This document shows, in pieces, positions 25,505 to 34,672 of a stretch of DNA of 64,000 nucleotides. Within the stretch, counting starts at the first letter, position 1; every line of letters begins with the position of its first letter. Source of the stretch: Bradyrhizobium amphicarpaeae (GTDB taxonomy: Bacteria > Pseudomonadota > Alphaproteobacteria > Rhizobiales > Xanthobacteraceae); contig NZ_CP029426.2 in assembly GCF_002266435.3 (NCBI RefSeq), positions 6,416,001-6,480,000 of the forward strand. Reading direction: 5' to 3'. Below the pieces are notes generated by a model that ran no database searches, was not told the DNA's origin, and worked only from the letters and a program-made list of their open reading frames with translations. The translations under genes were made by a program, and so were the position numbers.

Positions 25505-26974
25505 CTACTGGAACGCGACTTCGGCAAAACTGCGGAGTTTTCGCGAATGCAGCCGCTCCGATTCCTGCTGCTTGAGCCGTTCCAGCGCCTTCAGGCCGAT
25601 CTCGAGATGCTGGCCGACACGGCGACGGTAGAATTCGCTGGCCATGCCGGCGAGCTTGATCTCGCCATGCAGCGGCTTGTCGGAGACGCAGAGCAGCGTG
25701 CCATAGGGGACACGGAAGCGGTAGCCGTTGGCGGCGATCGCGGCCGATTCCATGTCGAGCGCGACCGCGCGCGATTGGGACAGGCGGCGGATCACCTCGG
25801 GCCCGCTGATCTCCCAATTGCGGTTGTCGACGCTCGCGACCGTTCCCGTGCGCATCAGGCGCTTGAGCTCGAATCCTTCGAGGCCGGTGACGTCCTCGAC
25901 CGCCTCTTCCAGCGCGACCTGCATCTCGGCCAGCGCCGGGATCGGCACCCACGGCGGCAATTCGCGGTCGAGCACATGGTCCTCGCGGACATAGCCGTGC
26001 GCCAGCACGTAATCGCCGAGGCGCTGCGTGTTGCGCAGGCCCGCGCAATGGCCGAGCATCAGCCAGGCGTGCGGCCGCAGGACGGCGACATGGTCGGTGA
26101 CGTTGCGCGCATTGGACGGACCGGTGCCGATGTTGATCAGCGTGATGCCGCGATAGCCCGGCGCGACCAGATGGAACGCCGGCATCTGCGGCATGCGCGC
26201 TGGTGCATCTCCACTGGTGGCACCGCCGCTGCGCATGACGACGTTGCCGGGCGCGACGAAGGCATCGAGGCCAGCCTCGCTCGCCTGAAGCCGTTGCTGG
26301 CAGGCTTGCGCGAAGGCATCGACATAGAATTGGTAGTTGGTGAAGATGACAAAATTCTGGAAATGCTCGGGGTCGGTGCCGGTGTAGTGATAGAGCCGGC
26401 GCAGCGAGTAGTCGACGCGCGCTGCGCGGAACAGCGACAGCGGCTCGGGCGCGCCGGGCTGAAGCTCGAAGGTGCCGTCGGCGATCGAATCATCCATGGT
26501 GCCGAGATCGGGCACATCGAACGCGTCGCGTAGCGATCGCGCGACGGGAGAACTCTCGCTGGTGGTAATTGCAGCTTCGATGTTGATGTCGCGGCGATAG
26601 GCGAAATGGATCGGGATCGGCTCGGCGGATTCGCCGATCTCGACGGGCACGCCGTGATTCTGGATCAGCAGGCCTATCTGCTCGGTCAGGTAGGTGCGAA
26701 ACAGATCCGGCCGCGTCACGCTGGTCTCGTGCACGCCGGGGCCGGCAACGAAGCCGTAAGCGAGGCGCGAGTCCAGCCGCGCATGCGTCGCGGTGGTGAC
26801 GCGCACGAACGGATAATAGGCCCGCACACGCGTCGTGATCGCCTCGCCGCCGACATAGGCCTCGAACCGTTCGCGCAGGAACCTGGTATTGCGCTCGTAG
26901 ATCTCTTCAAGCCGCGCCACGGCAAGTGAGGCGTCGGAGAAAGATTCAGTGGCGATGGTGGGAAGGGATTGCAT
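25505..26974 (-). CDS. amn: AMP nucleosidase
   Basis: The protein has 489 residues. The N-terminal domain (about 1-180) contains TRVRAYYPFVRVTT and FAYRRDINIEAAI. The C-terminal nucleoside phosphorylase-like domain contains GITLINIGTGPSNARNVTDH (about 285-304), LRPHAWLMLGHCAGLRNTQ and AVALDMESAAIAANGYRFRV (about 415-434). This is the standard AMP nucleosidase layout. The enzyme hydrolyses AMP to adenine and ribose 5-phosphate and adjusts the adenylate pool. It acts in the cytoplasm as a homohexamer. The ATG lies at 26972-26974. Confidence 0.96.
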   Translation of the reverse strand: MQSLPTIATESFSDASLAVARLEEIYERNTRFLRERFEAYVGGEAITTRVRAYYPFVRVTTATHARLDSRLAYGFVAGPGVHETSVTRPDLFRTYLTEQIGLLIQNHGVPVEIGESAEPIPIHFAYRRDINIEAAITTSESSPVARSLRDAFDVPDLGTMDDSIADGTFELQPGAPEPLSLFRAARVDYSLRRLYHYTGTDPEHFQNFVIFTNYQFYVDAFAQACQQRLQASEAGLDAFVAPGNVVMRSGGATSGDAPARMPQMPAFHLVAPGYRGITLINIGTGPSNARNVTDHVAVLRPHAWLMLGHCAGLRNTQRLGDYVLAHGYVREDHVLDRELPPWVPIPALAEMQVALEEAVEDVTGLEGFELKRLMRTGTVASVDNRNWEISGPEVIRRLSQSRAVALDMESAAIAANGYRFRVPYGTLLCVSDKPLHGEIKLAGMASEFYRRRVGQHLEIGLKALERLKQQESERLHSRKLRSFAEVAFQ

Positions 26975-27031
26975 GGTTCGACCGTCGGGTTGCCTGGGCT
27001 TCGAGTCGAACTATAGCAAAGAAGGCGGTGC

Positions 27032-27120
27032 CGTAGGGTGGGCAAAGCGAAGCGTGCCCACCACCCCATCGTCGTTGAAAGATCGTGGGCACGGCGCTTT
27101 GCGCCTTTGCCCACCCTACG
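27032..27120. repeat. Class E intergenic inverted repeat
   Basis: The left arm CGTAGGGTGGGCAAAGCGAA to GCGTGCCCACC is mirrored by GTGGGCACGGCGCTTTGCGC to TTGCCCACCCTACG. A second copy is at 40413-40504. Confidence 0.85.
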
Positions 27121-27139
27121 CGAACGAATTTGCCGCACG

Positions 27140-27178
27140 AGATCCCGGATGCGCGCTAAGCGCGCTCCGGGATGACGC
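27140..27178. repeat. Short hairpin related to class D repeat
   Basis: GATCCCGGATGCGCGC and GCGCGCTCCGGGATGAC flank a short TAA loop. It lies 12 bases beyond the stop of the prsE-like gene and could end that transcript, although no T-run follows it. Confidence 0.55.
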
Positions 27179-27189
27179 GCTTTCGCGGG

Positions 27190-28524
27190 TCACTTCTCTC
27201 GGAACGCCCGCATCAGTTGGTCGTGCAGCGGCTTCATCAGGTAGGACAGCATGGTGCGGTCGCCGGTCTGGACGAAGGCTTCCACGGGCATGCCCGGGAT
27301 CATCTTGACGTCGCCGAGACGGGCGATCTCTTCGGCCGGCATCGTGACACGGATGGTGTAGTAACTCTGGCCGGTGCGCTGGTCGGTGGTGACGTCGGGC
27401 GACACGCGGCTGACGAGGCCGTTGAGTTCGGGCGTGGTGCGCTGGTTGAACGCGGAGAGGCGCAGCAGCGTCTTCTGGCCGATCTGGAGCTTGTCGATGT
27501 CGACCGGATTGACCTTGGCCTCGACCTGGAGATCGTCGGCCTGTGGCACGATCAGCATCAGCGCGTCGCCGGCGGTGACGACGCCGCCGACGGTGTGCAC
27601 GTTGGATTGCAGCACCATGCCGTCCTGCGGCGCGCGGATGTCGATGCGGCGTAGCTGGTCTTCGGCGGCAACCTTGCGCTCGATCAGCTCGCCGATCTTG
27701 TCGTTGGTCTCGCGCAGGTCCTTGGAGACTTCGCTCACCACGTCCTTGTCGACCTGGATGATCTGTAGCTCGGTCTCGGTGATCTTGCCTTTGGCCTGGG
27801 CGCGCGAAGCGATGTACTGCGCGCGCTCACCGTTGAGGCGTGCCGAGTCGCGTTCGAGCTGGGTCAGGCGCGAGAGCTGCACCAGACGCTTGTCGTAGAG
27901 ATCGCGCACGCCGGTCAGTTCGTTCTGCACCAGCGCGATCTCCTGATCCTTGGCCTTCTCCTGGGCGCTGAGACCGGCGATCTCCTCGTTCAGCTGGGTG
28001 ATGCGCTCGCGCAACTGCGCCTTCTGTCCGGCTCGGCCATTGACGCGCACGTCGAACAGCTTGGTTTCGGCAGAGAGCAGCAGCTTGACGTCGGGATCAT
28101 TGGCGCGATCGAGCAGGACCTGCGGAAATTCCAGTCTGTCGACACCGCGTTGCTCGGCCTGCAATCGCGCTGCGCGCGCCTGCGCGGCGTCGAGATTCTT
28201 GGTGACGATGGCGAGGTTCGCCTTCGTGACGGTGTCGTCGAGCCGCACCACGATGTCCCCGGCCTTGACCAGGTCACCGTCGCGGGCGCGCACCTCGCCG
28301 ACCACGCCGCCGGTCGGATGCTGCACCTTCTTGACGTTGGATTCGACCACGATCTGGCCCGGCGCGATCAGCGCGCCCGAGATCAGCACGGTCGAGGACC
28401 AGCCGCCGAGACCGACGACCAGGACCACCACGATGCCAAGTCCGAGCAGGAGGTGGAACTTGATCGAGTCCCGCACCGACTTCTTCGCGGCCGGCTTCGC
28501 GCCGCCGATGGCCATCGTGCTCAT
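27190..28524 (-). CDS. prsE: Type I secretion membrane-fusion (adaptor) protein, PrsE/HlyD type
   Basis: The protein has 444 residues. A short cytoplasmic tail, one membrane helix (about residues 29-49), then an HlyD-type periplasmic part follow: lipoyl half near 60-95 (VKKVQHPTGGVVGEVRARDG) and a long coiled coil (about 110-290). The second lipoyl half is RIDIRAPQDGMVLQSNVHTV near 293. The C-terminal beta domain contains GMPVEAFVQTGDRTMLSYLMKPL. It bridges the inner-membrane ABC exporter to a TolC-like channel. The gene begins 10 bases after the exporter ATPase gene. No outer-membrane channel gene is nearby. The large RTX protein at 42898-50466 is a candidate substrate. Confidence 0.94.
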   Translation of the reverse strand: MSTMAIGGAKPAAKKSVRDSIKFHLLLGLGIVVVLVVGLGGWSSTVLISGALIAPGQIVVESNVKKVQHPTGGVVGEVRARDGDLVKAGDIVVRLDDTVTKANLAIVTKNLDAAQARAARLQAEQRGVDRLEFPQVLLDRANDPDVKLLLSAETKLFDVRVNGRAGQKAQLRERITQLNEEIAGLSAQEKAKDQEIALVQNELTGVRDLYDKRLVQLSRLTQLERDSARLNGERAQYIASRAQAKGKITETELQIIQVDKDVVSEVSKDLRETNDKIGELIERKVAAEDQLRRIDIRAPQDGMVLQSNVHTVGGVVTAGDALMLIVPQADDLQVEAKVNPVDIDKLQIGQKTLLRLSAFNQRTTPELNGLVSRVSPDVTTDQRTGQSYYTIRVTMPAEEIARLGDVKMIPGMPVEAFVQTGDRTMLSYLMKPLHDQLMRAFREK

Positions 28525-28534
28525 GACTTTGTAC

Positions 28535-30283
28535 TCATGGCTTGGCCACTCCGCCTTCGCTGACGATCTTGATCGGGGCCGGCGGCGTCACGCGCGGCTG
28601 CAGCACCTGGGCGAGCACCTGCTCCTTCGGGCCGAACGCCTGCATGCGACCGTCGCGCAGCACCAGCACCTGGTCGACCGCCTCGACGCCGATCGGGCGG
28701 TGCGCCACCACGACGACGATGGCACCGCGCTCGCGGGCGGCGCGGACGGCGCGGGTCAGAGCCTCGTCGCCTTCGGTGTCGAGATTGGAGTTGGGCTCGT
28801 CGAGCACGATCAGGAAGGGGTTGCCGTAGAGCGCGCGCGCCAGCGCCACGCGCTGCGCCTGGCCTGCGGAAAGCGCCGTGCCCTGCTCGCCGACCTGCGT
28901 GTTGTAGCCCTCGCGCATCTTGATGATCATCTCGTGCACGCCGGCTTCCTTCGCCGCCGCGATGATGCCGTCGGAGGTCGCCTCCGGATCGAACCGGCTG
29001 ATGTTCTGGGCGATGGTGCCGCCGAACAATTCGACGTCCTGCGGCAGGTAGCCGATGTGCCGGCCGAGCATGTCGGACGACCATTGATCGAGCGCCGCGC
29101 CGTCGAGCCTCACCTTGCCGCGCACCGGCTGCCAGACCCCGACGAGGGCGCGAATCAGCGACGACTTGCCGGACCCGCTCGGGCCGATCACGCCGAGGCC
29201 GTTGCCCGCGACGAGTGCGAAGGTGATGTCCTGCACGATCAGGCGCTGGTCGCCGGGCGGCACCATGGCGATGCCTTCGACCGAGAGCCTGCTCGTGGGC
29301 GCCTGCAACTGCGTCGGCATCGTCTGCGCCGGCATCTGCTCCAGCAGGCGGGTGAGGCGGTGCCAGCTCTGGCGTGCCGCGACGAAGGATTTCCAGTGCG
29401 CAATGGCGAGATCCACCGGCGCCAGCGCGCGGGCCGACAGGATCGAGCCGGCGATGATGATGCCGGCGGTCGCCTCCTGGTGGATGACGAGATAGGCGCC
29501 GACCGCCAGCACCGCCGATTGCAGCATCATGCGCAACACTTTTGCGACCGCACCGAGACCGCCGGCGACGTCGCTCGCATGCTGATTGCCGGCGAGATAT
29601 TTTTCGTTGGCCTCGCTCCAGCGCGCGTTCATCCGGCCGGCCATCCCCATCGACACCATGACTTCGGCGTTGCGGCGGCTGGCCTGGGCCAGATCGTTGC
29701 GCTGCGCGGCAAGGCCCATCGCGTCCTTTGCCGGCTGGCGGGACATGAACTCGGTGACCAGCGTCAGCCCGACCAGGATGACGGCGCCGACGAGAGCGGT
29801 GACGCCGATCATGACGTGGAAGGCGAAACAGATGGCGAGATAGAGCGGCAGCCAGGGCAGGTCGAAGAACGCGCTCGGGCCCATGCCGCCGAGGAAGGAG
29901 CGGACGTTGTCGAGGTCGCGCAGCGGCTGGAGACCTTCGTTGCGGCTGCCAACCAGCAGCGGCAGGCGCACGATGGTGTCGAACACGCGCTTGTTGAGGG
30001 CTTCGTCGAGCGCCGTGCCGATCCGCCCCAGGATCCGGTTGCGGATCATGTCGAGCACGCCCTGCGCCATGTAGAGGAAGCTGGCGAGGATGATCAGGCC
30101 GACCAGGGTCGGGACGCTGCGGCTCGGCAGCACCCGGTCGTAGACCTCCAGCATGAAGATCGACCCGGTCAGATAGAGCAGGTTGATCATGCAGCTCATC
30201 AAGCCGACGCCGATGAACGCCGTGCGACAGGCGCGCAGGGCGTCGCTGAGCTCTGAACGGCGGACGCCGGGACCGGCTGCCAT
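28535..30283 (-). CDS. prsD: Type I secretion ABC exporter (permease-ATPase), PrsD type
   Basis: The protein has 582 residues. Membrane domain with about six helices (25-310) and nucleotide-binding domain (about 330-560). Walker A is GPSGSGKSS, the Q-loop YLPQDVELFGG, the signature LSAGQAQRVALARAL, Walker B FLIVLDEPNSNLD, and the H-loop VVVVAHRP. There is no N-terminal C39-peptidase or C39-like domain, so it is the PrtD/PrsD class used for RTX proteases, glycanases and some adhesins, not the LapB class. It powers secretion of C-terminally signalled proteins across both membranes with PrsE. It forms an operon with the adaptor gene. Confidence 0.95.
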   Translation of the reverse strand: MAAGPGVRRSELSDALRACRTAFIGVGLMSCMINLLYLTGSIFMLEVYDRVLPSRSVPTLVGLIILASFLYMAQGVLDMIRNRILGRIGTALDEALNKRVFDTIVRLPLLVGSRNEGLQPLRDLDNVRSFLGGMGPSAFFDLPWLPLYLAICFAFHVMIGVTALVGAVILVGLTLVTEFMSRQPAKDAMGLAAQRNDLAQASRRNAEVMVSMGMAGRMNARWSEANEKYLAGNQHASDVAGGLGAVAKVLRMMLQSAVLAVGAYLVIHQEATAGIIIAGSILSARALAPVDLAIAHWKSFVAARQSWHRLTRLLEQMPAQTMPTQLQAPTSRLSVEGIAMVPPGDQRLIVQDITFALVAGNGLGVIGPSGSGKSSLIRALVGVWQPVRGKVRLDGAALDQWSSDMLGRHIGYLPQDVELFGGTIAQNISRFDPEATSDGIIAAAKEAGVHEMIIKMREGYNTQVGEQGTALSAGQAQRVALARALYGNPFLIVLDEPNSNLDTEGDEALTRAVRAARERGAIVVVVAHRPIGVEAVDQVLVLRDGRMQAFGPKEQVLAQVLQPRVTPPAPIKIVSEGGVAKP

Positions 30284-30480
30284 CAGTCTGATCTCTTTCA
30301 GGTGGGGGCCAAGGCCCCTGATTTCACAGGCGATTCAGGGTACGCGCCCCGAATTAACATCCCATTGGCACTGCGTCCAACGCCGGGTTCATCGCAAACC
30401 CCGAGACGCCACATCTACCCGTAGCTGCCCCGTGCGCAAGCCCGGTATTTCACAGTCTTTGCGGCTTTTTGGTGTAAAGC

Positions 30481-30511
30481 GGCCGCCACTCCCGGTTCGG
30501 GAGAGGCGGCC
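30481..30511 (-). terminator. Perfect nested hairpin downstream of the glsB-like gene
   Basis: GGCCGCC-A-CTCCCG-GTT-CGGGAG-A-GGCGGCC forms a 31-base stem-loop with a single A:A mismatch. It starts 29 bases after the stop codon at 30540 on the minus strand. Only three T residues follow it, so it may be a weak terminator or an mRNA 3'-end stabiliser. It separates this gene from prsDE. Confidence 0.65.
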
Positions 30512-30539
30512 AGTTCCGATCGATCGAGCCGGGCGGCTG

Positions 30540-30809
30540 CTAGAACCGGCCGCCACCGCGCACCAGCCGCACCACCAGCAGCAGGATGACCGCGCCGATG
30601 GCGGAATAGACGATCTCGGAGACCAGGCCCGTGCCGATGCGAATGCCGAGCTTTGGAAACAGGAGGCTCGCGACCAGCGCGCCACAGATGCCGATGACGA
30701 TGTCGCCGATGATCCCGAAGCCTGCGCCCCGCACGATCTTGCCGGCGAGCCAGCCGGCGACCAGGCCGACGAACAGGATGACGAGCAGGCCCTCGTTGGA
30801 AATGTACAT
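30540..30809 (-). CDS. GlsB/YeaQ/YmgE-family stress-response membrane protein
   Basis: The 89-residue protein has three membrane helices (about 7-24, 31-52 and 65-83). Glycine-rich motifs are GLVAGWLAGKIVRGAGFG and IGDIVIGICGALVASLLFP, the pattern of the transglycosylase-associated/GlsB family. The start MYISNEG follows GAGAGGGATC; the longer frame to 31118 is not conserved. Members are small inner-membrane proteins induced by general stress. Their molecular activity is unknown. A strong hairpin follows the gene. Confidence 0.9.
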   Translation of the reverse strand: MYISNEGLLVILFVGLVAGWLAGKIVRGAGFGIIGDIVIGICGALVASLLFPKLGIRIGTGLVSEIVYSAIGAVILLLVVRLVRGGGRF

Positions 30810-31027
30810 CAGTCTGATCCCTCTCCGTGAATGGCCGCATGGAACGGGAACCGGGATGAATGGCATCTGAATGCTATTCGCTTCAGCCGGCTCCGACCGA
30901 AATGTCGAAAACAACCCCATGCAAAGTAGAACGGCGTTTGCCTGCAGTGCTGCGTGAACTGTGACACCCCGGTGTTGCCGCAGAGGAATTTCAAGGGAAG
31001 GAGCGTAACGGCGACAGCGCTCAAATA

Positions 31028-32005
31028 TTATGACAGCGCCGCCGCCTGCTCCGCCAGCACACATCGCGCCGCCCGGCCCGGCCCGACCGCCACATTGGCA
31101 GGCAATTGCTCCAGGCAACGCGGCTGCGCCACGGCGCAGCGCAGGGCGAAGGAGCAGTTGTGGGGCTTCTCGGCCAGCGAGGGCGGCGTGCCGGGGATGG
31201 TTTCGAGCCGCGCGCCCCGCTTGGCGCCGTGAATGGTCGAGGCAAGCAGGCCCTTGGCATAGGGATGCACGGGGTTCCGGACGATGTCGCGAAGCGTGCC
31301 CTGCTCCACGATCTGACCGGCATACATCACCGCGACACGGTCGCAGATCTCGATCGCCACACCAATGTCGTGGGTGACGAAGATGACGGACATGCCGAAC
31401 TCGCGCTGCAGCTCGCGCAGCAGCAACAGGATCTGGATCTGCACGGTGGCATCGAGCGCGGTGGTCGGCTCGTCCGCGAGCAAGATTTTCGGCCGGCAGG
31501 CGAGCGCCAGCGCGATCATCGCGCGCTGGCGCATGCCGCCGGACATCTCATGCGGATAGGCATCGAGCCGGCGTTTTGCGGAGGGAATGCGCACGACCTC
31601 GAGCATTTCGAGTGCGCGCGCCCTGCCCTCCGCGTAGCTCTTGCCTTCGTGGCGCACGACGCTCTCGGCGATCTGCGCACCGATGGTGTAGACCGGATCC
31701 AGCGCCAATGCCGGCTCCTGGAAGATCATCGACACGGTCTGGCCGCGGAAGGAGGAGAGCTGCTCGTCGTTCATGGCGAGCACATCCTGCCCCATGACGT
31801 TGACCTTGCCCGATATCTGCGTGCGCTTCTTCGGCAACAGCCGCATCAGCGCACGCAGGGTCACACTCTTGCCCGAACCGGATTCGCCGAGCAGGCCCAG
31901 CACCTCGCTATTCCCCAGCGACAGGCTGAGGTCGTTCACGGCATAGACCGTGCGCTCGCCGGTAAAGCGGATGTTGAGGCCTGAGATCTCGACGAGGTTT
32001 GTCAT
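31028..32005 (-). CDS. Peptide/opine-type ABC transporter ATP-binding protein (DppD-like)
   Basis: The protein has 325 residues. Walker [17 protein letters not shown], signature [16 protein letters not shown], Walker [17 protein letters not shown] and H-loop IFVTHDIGV are present. The C-terminal oligopeptide-transporter extension has conserved cysteines near CAVAQPRC and GRAARCVLA, which in DppD/OppD proteins can bind an iron-sulphur cluster. It pairs with the DppF-like ATPase at 33608 to drive the two permeases upstream. It is the last gene of the operon and its start overlaps the amidase stop (4 bases). Confidence 0.93.
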   Translation of the reverse strand: MTNLVEISGLNIRFTGERTVYAVNDLSLSLGNSEVLGLLGESGSGKSVTLRALMRLLPKKRTQISGKVNVMGQDVLAMNDEQLSSFRGQTVSMIFQEPALALDPVYTIGAQIAESVVRHEGKSYAEGRARALEMLEVVRIPSAKRRLDAYPHEMSGGMRQRAMIALALACRPKILLADEPTTALDATVQIQILLLLRELQREFGMSVIFVTHDIGVAIEICDRVAVMYAGQIVEQGTLRDIVRNPVHPYAKGLLASTIHGAKRGARLETIPGTPPSLAEKPHNCSFALRCAVAQPRCLEQLPANVAVGPGRAARCVLAEQAAALS

Positions 32006-33417
32006 GACGGCAATTTCGGCAATCGATCGTGATAATCGGTAACGCGCTGGAAGGCGGCGCCGATGGTGAGCAGGGTCGCCTCGTCGAAGCAGCGGCCGAT
32101 CAGCTGCATGCCGACCGGGAGGCCGCTCTTGGTGAAGCCCGAGGGCACCGTGAGCGACGGCAGCCCCAAGAAGTTCACCGGGCGGGTGAACAGCGTCAGC
32201 CGCTGCACCATGGCCGGCGCGTTCGGGCCGCCGCCGACGTCGCTCTCCTCGATGGTCGGTGCCGGCACCGGGGATGCCGGCGCGATCACCGCATGGACTC
32301 CTGCCGTCGCGGCATTGTGCGCCGCGAGCGCGGGACCGCGCCAGCGCATCGCCTCCAGATATGTGATGGCGGGAACGGCGAGGCCGTTCTGCAGCCGCAT
32401 CAGCACCTGTGCACCATAATCCTGCGGACGCTCGATCATCCAGCGCTTGTGGAAGGCGGCAGCTTCCGCGGCGAGCACGAGCTGGCTCGCCGAAGACAAT
32501 TGCCGCTGGTCCGGCAGTTCGACCTTGACGATGTCGGCGCCTTCACGCTTGAGCACCGCGATGGTCTCGTCCAGCACGCGCGCGACCTCGCTGTCGAGAT
32601 CGTCGACATAGAACGAAGTGGGCACGCCGATCTTGAGGCCTTTCAGCGAGCCCTTGGTCGCGCCGACATAATCGGACAGCGGCTCGTGGCTGCAGGTGGA
32701 GTCCGCGGGGTCGGGGCCAGCCATCAGCGCCAGCAGCAGCGCGCAATCCTCCGCGGTGCGGGCGAGCGGACCGACGGTGTCGAGCGATTGCGACAGCGGC
32801 ATCGCGCCGGCGCGGCTGACGCGGCCGACCGTGGTCTTGAGGCCGGTGACGCCGCAGAAATGCGCGGGCATCCGGATCGAGCCGCCGGTGTCGGAGCCGA
32901 GCGCCGCAAACGTCAGGCGCGCCGCGACCGACGAGCCGGAGCCGGACGAGGAGCCGCCGGTGATGTGGGCGACGTTCCAGGGATTGCGCACCGGGCCGTA
33001 ATGAGCGTTATGCCCGGTCGGGCCATAGGCGAATTCGGCCAGATGCAACGTGCCGAGCCTGATCTGGCCGGCGTCCTTCAACCGCTGCAACGCCGTGGAG
33101 GTCACGGTCGGCACGAAATCGCGGCGGATCAGCGAGCCGCAGGTCGCGACATGGCCGGCATCGTAGTACATGTCCTTGTGCGCGAGCGGCACGCCATGCA
33201 GGGCACCACGAACATTGCCCTTGGCCAGCTCGGCATCGGCGGCGTCCGCCGCTTTCAACGCGGCCTCGGCCTCTATCGACATGAAGGCATTGAGATGCGG
33301 CTGCCACTGCGCGATGCGGTGCAGCAGCGCGCGCGTCACCTCGTGCGAGGACACCTGCTTCATCGCGATCGCGCGCGCGACCTCGGTGAGCGTCATCAAT
33401 GCAGGCTCACTGCTCAT
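32002..33417 (-). CDS. Amidase in a peptide-ABC operon, AtzE/GatA-like
   Basis: The 471-residue protein starts at MSSEPALMTLTEV; sequence beyond it to 33855 belongs to another gene's frame. Triad residues are K81 (PLAHKDMYY), S156 (TGGSSSGSGSS) and S180 (SDTGGSIRMPA), at the same spacing as in GatA. The start overlaps the stop of the tiny upstream gene by four bases (ATGA). The small gene and this amidase resemble AtzG/AtzE, where a GatC-like chaperone-like subunit wraps the hydrolase. The enclosing transporter operon suggests that the enzyme cleaves the imported amide in the cytoplasm. Confidence 0.9.
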   Translation of the reverse strand: MSSEPALMTLTEVARAIAMKQVSSHEVTRALLHRIAQWQPHLNAFMSIEAEAALKAADAADAELAKGNVRGALHGVPLAHKDMYYDAGHVATCGSLIRRDFVPTVTSTALQRLKDAGQIRLGTLHLAEFAYGPTGHNAHYGPVRNPWNVAHITGGSSSGSGSSVAARLTFAALGSDTGGSIRMPAHFCGVTGLKTTVGRVSRAGAMPLSQSLDTVGPLARTAEDCALLLALMAGPDPADSTCSHEPLSDYVGATKGSLKGLKIGVPTSFYVDDLDSEVARVLDETIAVLKREGADIVKVELPDQRQLSSASQLVLAAEAAAFHKRWMIERPQDYGAQVLMRLQNGLAVPAITYLEAMRWRGPALAAHNAATAGVHAVIAPASPVPAPTIEESDVGGGPNAPAMVQRLTLFTRPVNFLGLPSLTVPSGFTKSGLPVGMQLIGRCFDEATLLTIGAAFQRVTDYHDRLPKLPS

Positions 33418-33611
33418 TTCGACACCTTCTGCGCCTGCACGACAGGATAGAGCGCGGGCTCGAGGTCGAACGGCAGCGTGCCGGCGATGGCCTCGAAGCC
33501 TTCGAAGGCAGGCCCGATGGAATTGGAGATACGCATCGCGATCTCGTCGTCGACGGGGACGCCGGCGATTTGCGCGATCGGCTTGATCTCTTTCGGTGTC
33601 GGTCTCGTCAT
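33414..33611 (-). CDS. Small GatC/AtzG-like subunit for the adjacent amidase
   Basis: The 65-residue protein overlaps both neighbours by four bases (ATGA at each end). A helical N-terminal part (IAQIAGVPVDDEIAMRISNS) is followed by an extended tail (AGTLPFDLEPALYPVVQ). This layout, a short helical bundle plus a proline-containing tail, resembles GatC and AtzG. AtzG is a 68-residue partner of the amidase AtzE. The tight coupling to the amidase gene supports a complex. Homology to AtzG is judged from pattern only and needs a profile search. Confidence 0.68.
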   Translation of the reverse strand: MTRPTPKEIKPIAQIAGVPVDDEIAMRISNSIGPAFEGFEAIAGTLPFDLEPALYPVVQAQKVSK

Positions 33612-34669
33612 GCGGTCTTCTCCCTGGGCGCGCGGCTATGGCCTGAACCCGGTATCGCCATGTAGCACGCGGCCTCGTGGCCCATCTTATCGAGTGCGAT
33701 GAGCTTTGGTGTCGCATTTGCGCAGAGCGGCTCCGCAAACGGACAACGGGTGTGGAAGCGGCACCCCGGGGGCGGATCGATCGGATTGGGCGGATCGCCG
33801 GTGATCGGCGGCTGCTCAGTACGCCTGTCGGGATCGGACGACGGCATCGCCGCAAGGAGCGCGCGCGTGTAGGGATGCGCGGGGTTGTCCCAGACCTGGT
33901 CCACCGGGCCGAGTTCGACGACTTCGCCGAGATACATCACCAGCACGCGATCGCTGATGTAGCGCACGACGTTGAGGTCGTGGCTGATGAAGAGATAGGT
34001 CAGCCCGAACTCGCGCTTGAGGTCCGCCAGCAGGTTGAGCACCTGCGCCTCGACCGATTTGTCGAGCGCGGAGACAGCCTCGTCCAGGATCACCAGACGC
34101 GGCGACAGCGCCAGCGCCCGCGCGATGTTGACGCGCTGGCGTTGGCCGCCGGAGATTTCGTGCGGATAGCGGTTGGCGAAGTTCGCAGGAACCAGGCCGA
34201 CCTTGCCGAGCAGCTCGCGCGCCAATGCGCGTGCCGCGCCGTCGGCCATGCCGTGCACCTTGGGACCGAAGGCGATGGATTCCTCGATCGTCAGGCGTGG
34301 ATTGAGCGAGGCGTAGGAATCCTGGAACACCATCTGCATGCCGCGGCGCAATTCGCGCAAGGAGAGCGATTGGCCGACTGTCATGCCGTCATAGATGATG
34401 TCGCCGGTATCGCGCGGCATCAGATGCATCAGGAGGCGCGCGGTCGTGGATTTGCCGCAACCGGATTCGCCGACGATGCCGACGGTTTCGCCCTTGGCGA
34501 CGGAGAAGGAGACGTTGTCGACCGCGCGCACGGTCCGCTTCGCGGCGAACAGGCCGCCGCGAACAGGGAAGTGCTTGGTGAGGCCGTTGACCTGAAGCAG
34601 CGGCTGCGCGACGCCACCGACGTCTTCGACCGGCTCGAGCATTTCAACGGATGCGTTGCTCTCGCTCAT
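33608..34669 (-). CDS. Peptide/opine-type ABC transporter ATP-binding protein (DppF-like)
   Basis: The protein has 353 residues. Walker [17 protein letters not shown]-loop [15 protein letters not shown], signature [16 protein letters not shown], Walker [17 protein letters not shown] and H-loop [10 protein letters not shown] are intact. The C-terminal OppF-type region has cysteines in [15 protein letters not shown]. It ends with an ATGA overlap to the AtzG-like gene. It forms the second ATPase of the heterodimer with the 31028 gene. Three bases separate its start from the upstream permease stop. Confidence 0.94.
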   Translation of the reverse strand: MSESNASVEMLEPVEDVGGVAQPLLQVNGLTKHFPVRGGLFAAKRTVRAVDNVSFSVAKGETVGIVGESGCGKSTTARLLMHLMPRDTGDIIYDGMTVGQSLSLRELRRGMQMVFQDSYASLNPRLTIEESIAFGPKVHGMADGAARALARELLGKVGLVPANFANRYPHEISGGQRQRVNIARALALSPRLVILDEAVSALDKSVEAQVLNLLADLKREFGLTYLFISHDLNVVRYISDRVLVMYLGEVVELGPVDQVWDNPAHPYTRALLAAMPSSDPDRRTEQPPITGDPPNPIDPPPGCRFHTRCPFAEPLCANATPKLIALDKMGHEAACYMAIPGSGHSRAPREKTA

Positions 34670-34672
34670 GGC

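Noticed and set aside
27950..30256. 768-codon plus-strand frame opposite prsDE
   Set aside because: It is an antisense shadow; all motifs are on the minus strand in PrsD and PrsE.
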